DNA from: Diphasiastrum complanatum
Lineage: Eukaryota > Streptophyta > Lycopodiopsida > Lycopodiales > Lycopodiaceae
Direction: 5' to 3'
Assembly (NCBI GenBank): GCA_029204225.1
Contig: CM055099.1
Span: 66,929,852 to 66,993,851, forward strand
DNA length: 64,000 nucleotides
This document shows positions 61,152 to 64,000 of the stretch, one piece after another (the first letter of the stretch is position 1; the number at the start of each line of letters is the position of its first letter). Below the pieces are notes generated by a model. That model was given only the letters and a program-made list of their open reading frames with translations. It made no database searches and had not been told where the DNA came from. The position numbers were made by a program, and so were the translations under genes.

Positions 61152-63800
61152 AAATATAGATAGCATAGAACAAAGATAAATTGAAAATGTATAGAATTGA
61201 TAGGAAAGTATACATTTATATATTAAATGTAGCTCCATTTTATTGAATTTGGGAGCCCAGAGGATACATGTATTGATGCCCAACTTGGGCTTTCATTTAT
61301 TGATGAAAAAGTCTATACACAGATTTTACTGAACTTTATTTGAAGCTATTGTTCTTCCACAATGGTGATTGTTGTAGGTAGATCTTTGCAGCATGTTATC
61401 GGCTCCTATCTTTTTCGCAGCTGTGACAAGACAAATATTAGTGAATGTGCCATTGCAAACTTATGTCATTTTCCTTTAATGTGTACTGTTTTGAGATGGC
61501 AATAATTGCAAACAAATAAAGTTGGTGTCTTTCAAACACTTGCGCTTGAGAAAAATTCAACAAATATATGCAATGAGAGAAACCTAAGTGAACAATTTTC
61601 AGACTCGTCTTATCTTCATGGCATTTCTAACATCCAAGAGTAGCTTGCATATGAAGGATTCCTCATAGCTATTGGAAAAAAGCGTCAATAAATTTAAAAA
61701 ACTAAATTGGGTCTCGTTGACCAAATTTGTCTTGTTTAGCTTATAGTTGTATTGAAATGAGATTTGAACTCGAGAAAATCCCACTTCAACAATTACTAAT
61801 TTTTTATTGTTTTTTTTATCTAGCTGTTTTGGTACCACATGTAAAAAATAGTCCTAAATAAATTAAAAAGTCCAAAATTAATTGAGGCAGTGTTAGCCAT
61901 CTCATCTCCTGACAGTCATATCTATGAGAGCCTAGAAAACTCTCATTGACCCAGGAGTACAAGGTGATTAGGATGGCCCCCAGGATTGTAAGCGGCGTTA
62001 CCCTGATCACTCACATAAGGGAAGTGTGGGCACTTCCCTCGTTGGAAACTCGGCGAAAAATCTGCCCAACAGGCTCTGCTACCACTTTCAAGACAAGCAC
62101 AAACTAGGATGTTGGCTCCAACTTGACACATAGGGAACAAATGGTGGATACAACATACCCAACCAAACCTAGATCAACTGGATGTTAACCCCAAAAACAT
62201 GGACCACTAGCAATATATAGCTCAAGGAGAGATGTCAATCTAGCAACATGTAGTTATTGCTCTTAATCGAGCTCTCCTCCTGGAGAAGCCCATGGGTATA
62301 CTTATACCCTCCAAGGCTCTACACCAACTAGGGAGTGAATTGGGACATCTCATTGAGACACATCAATAGCCTAACTAGGCCACATCTGCCACTAAATGAT
62401 GAGTCACTGCTAGTTCTATATAAATCCACTATCATAGGTTGTAGGCCTTAACCATTGATTATGATTTAATGCCATAAGGGCCCAAATGCCTCATAAGCAT
62501 AACTAATTTATGGGTCGAGCTTATAGGCCTTCTGATCTCCTTATAGGACGTAGATCCTACGTCAGTCCATCAATGGGCATGACACCTTTATTGAGGTAAC
62601 CTACCATCGAAGTGGCAACATGCCTTGGAAGTGGCATGCTCCTTACACTAACGCGGCGCCCTTGACTAAGCCTAAAATAAATCTCAAAATATGAGAACAA
62701 GGCTTTAGGAGTTGTAATTGGCTCACCATTAAGAAATCTGTTACACATATAATGCCCTCAAATTTGATCTAAAATTTTACCTCGGCAATGTGATGTTTTT
62801 CACTTTGTAAAGTTGTAAAGACCTCCTGAAAAAGTCTGTGTACTTGGAGGAGGACTTACACGACATAAAACCAATATATTAGACATGGTCTTATATGAAA
62901 GGAACCTTACAAATTTGTAAAATTCTTGTGATGATGCTCATTAAAATTAGAAAGGGTGGAGGAACCTTGAGTATGTAACCTTAAGGTTGCTTGAACCAAG
63001 CTATAGTTAGATTATATTTTTTATATCTTAAACTTAGTGCAATGGAAGGCTCTCTTCCTCGAGCCTTCCTTACTATGAGGTGCTTGAGAGAGGTGGCCTA
63101 CCCCTTTACTAAATGGATGAAATGAGAGATGCTAGAATAGGATGTGATATAAACAAGGTGGTTGATATATCATCAAAAGCTTTGAAGTAAGTAGGGCATT
63201 CAAATGGCTGAAAAATAAAAAAACCAAAAATTGCCTATTAAAACAAAGAAACTCTCAATGCTCAAAGTCACCTACTAGTGACATATCACTTATGGCATTC
63301 AAAATTTGAAAATTTAAAAAGAAAGAAAAATTGCAATGAAGCATATTCATTTCAATGCTCAAAACTCACCTAGGGAGTGACACTTAGAGCTGCTAACAAT
63401 TTATCACAATAGCTTATGGTTATGGCATCAAAGCTAAGAAGTTTGAATGGGTGAAATTTGAATGTTGTTGTGAACTTCTTTGAATGAACAAAATGCCCAA
63501 AATGGCCATGAACGGAACAATCCTGCTGGAAAATTTTCTTACCATGCATGATCCCTCAAATACATTTGCAGATTGTTGACAAACCGGGTATCTGTTTTAT
63601 TCTATCTTATCTGCCGAATTTGGGTTATCTGAGAACGGGGAAAAGTAGATAGAGGTAAGAAACAACTTCAGAATCAGTGACAGAAAATATGGCCTGTAAG
63701 TAGCTGTTTCAGCTCTGGAAGATGCTTGCTGATCTAGCAACAATCCACATATTTCTATGCATACACTAATCTAATCTTTCCATGACTGAAGCTGTTTAAT
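61152..63800. other. No gene recognised
   Basis: AT-rich DNA with a less AT-rich patch at about 61900-62750 (for example gcggcgttaccctgatcact near 61991) that may be an unrecognised mobile element. Minus-strand frames there are short and motif-free. Confidence 0.35.
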
Positions 63801-63809
63801 CATTTCAGT

Positions 63810-63929
63810 CATGGGTTGATTACTTTGCGATTGTTCAGGATTCAAGTAAACCAGAACGATTGTTTACCATGATCGGGAGGTGCTTGCAATCTCGTGCTTG
63901 GAAGATCAGAGAGTCTATGTCTCGCTGCA
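63810..63929 (+). other. Possible internal exon of an unknown gene
   Basis: Preceded by a pyrimidine-rich acceptor (catttcag). The open frame reads SWVDYFAIVQDSSKPERLF, then TMIGRCLQSRAWKIRESMS, up to a donor-like ctgcag/gtttta. Protein-like composition, no recognised domain. The gene, if real, would continue beyond the window edge. Confidence 0.3.
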
Positions 63930-64000
63930 GGTTTTATATAGACTAAGCTCTTTATGATTCTCTGGCAGAGCTCAAATCCAGGATTGACCATGAACTCCAC

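Noticed and set aside
63669-63692. 24-nt micro-exon before the edge exon
   Set aside because: Has AG and GT at its ends, but too short to support without transcripts.
63930-63969. Intron of about 39 nt linking the edge exon to sequence at the window end
   Set aside because: Too short for a plant intron, and one of the two possible acceptors gives an immediate stop.

Overview
The window reads as nuclear DNA of a land plant, most likely a seed-free one (fern, lycophyte or bryophyte). The main argument is a single intact-looking gene at 14972-19987: a 14-exon diterpene synthase with both a class II motif (DVDD) and a class I motif (DDLFD plus an NSE-type motif), joined by 13 small GT-AG introns. 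Bifunctional ent-copalyl diphosphate/ent-kaurene synthase-like enzymes of this layout are known from mosses, liverworts and ferns. In seed plants, bifunctional enzymes are mainly the resin-acid synthases of conifers, so a gymnosperm is a weaker alternative.

Layout. 1-10960: tiled, decayed Ty1/copia fragments, all on the minus strand, from at least three families. 10985-14700: an LTR scrap, a decayed Ty3/gypsy RT on the plus strand, then anonymous DNA with a perfect 23-bp palindrome and an 18-base G run. 14700-20121: the diterpene synthase with a possible TATA element and a polyadenylation signal. 21186-27254: the best-preserved mobile element, a 6.07-kb copia element with two 340-bp LTRs, PPT, PBS and a 5-bp CATTA target duplication. 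28390-32216: Ty3/gypsy gag remains. 32955-38664: AG/CT microsatellites, a copia gag scrap, an orphan exon-like segment and another copia fragment. 38912-41140: a LINE-ORF1-like reading frame abutting an antisense hAT transposase (BED finger, DUF659, one retained intron). 42554-42918: a primer-binding site plus LTR without a recognisable coding element. 50126-61022: three copia elements, two of which have LTRs in inverted rather than direct orientation. 61023-64000: mostly anonymous DNA with two exon-like orphans.

How it works together. Only the diterpene synthase looks like a working host gene. Its predicted plastid product would turn GGPP into ent-CPP and then an ent-kaurene-type diterpene. 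The residue linked to Mg2+ feedback inhibition in gibberellin-type CPS (His) is Arg here, which leaves open a role in specialised metabolism as well as hormone precursor supply. All retroelements show stops, frameshifts or deletions. I found no CRISPR array, operon or prokaryotic system and no confident RNA gene. All similarity calls come from reading motifs by eye; no database search was run.
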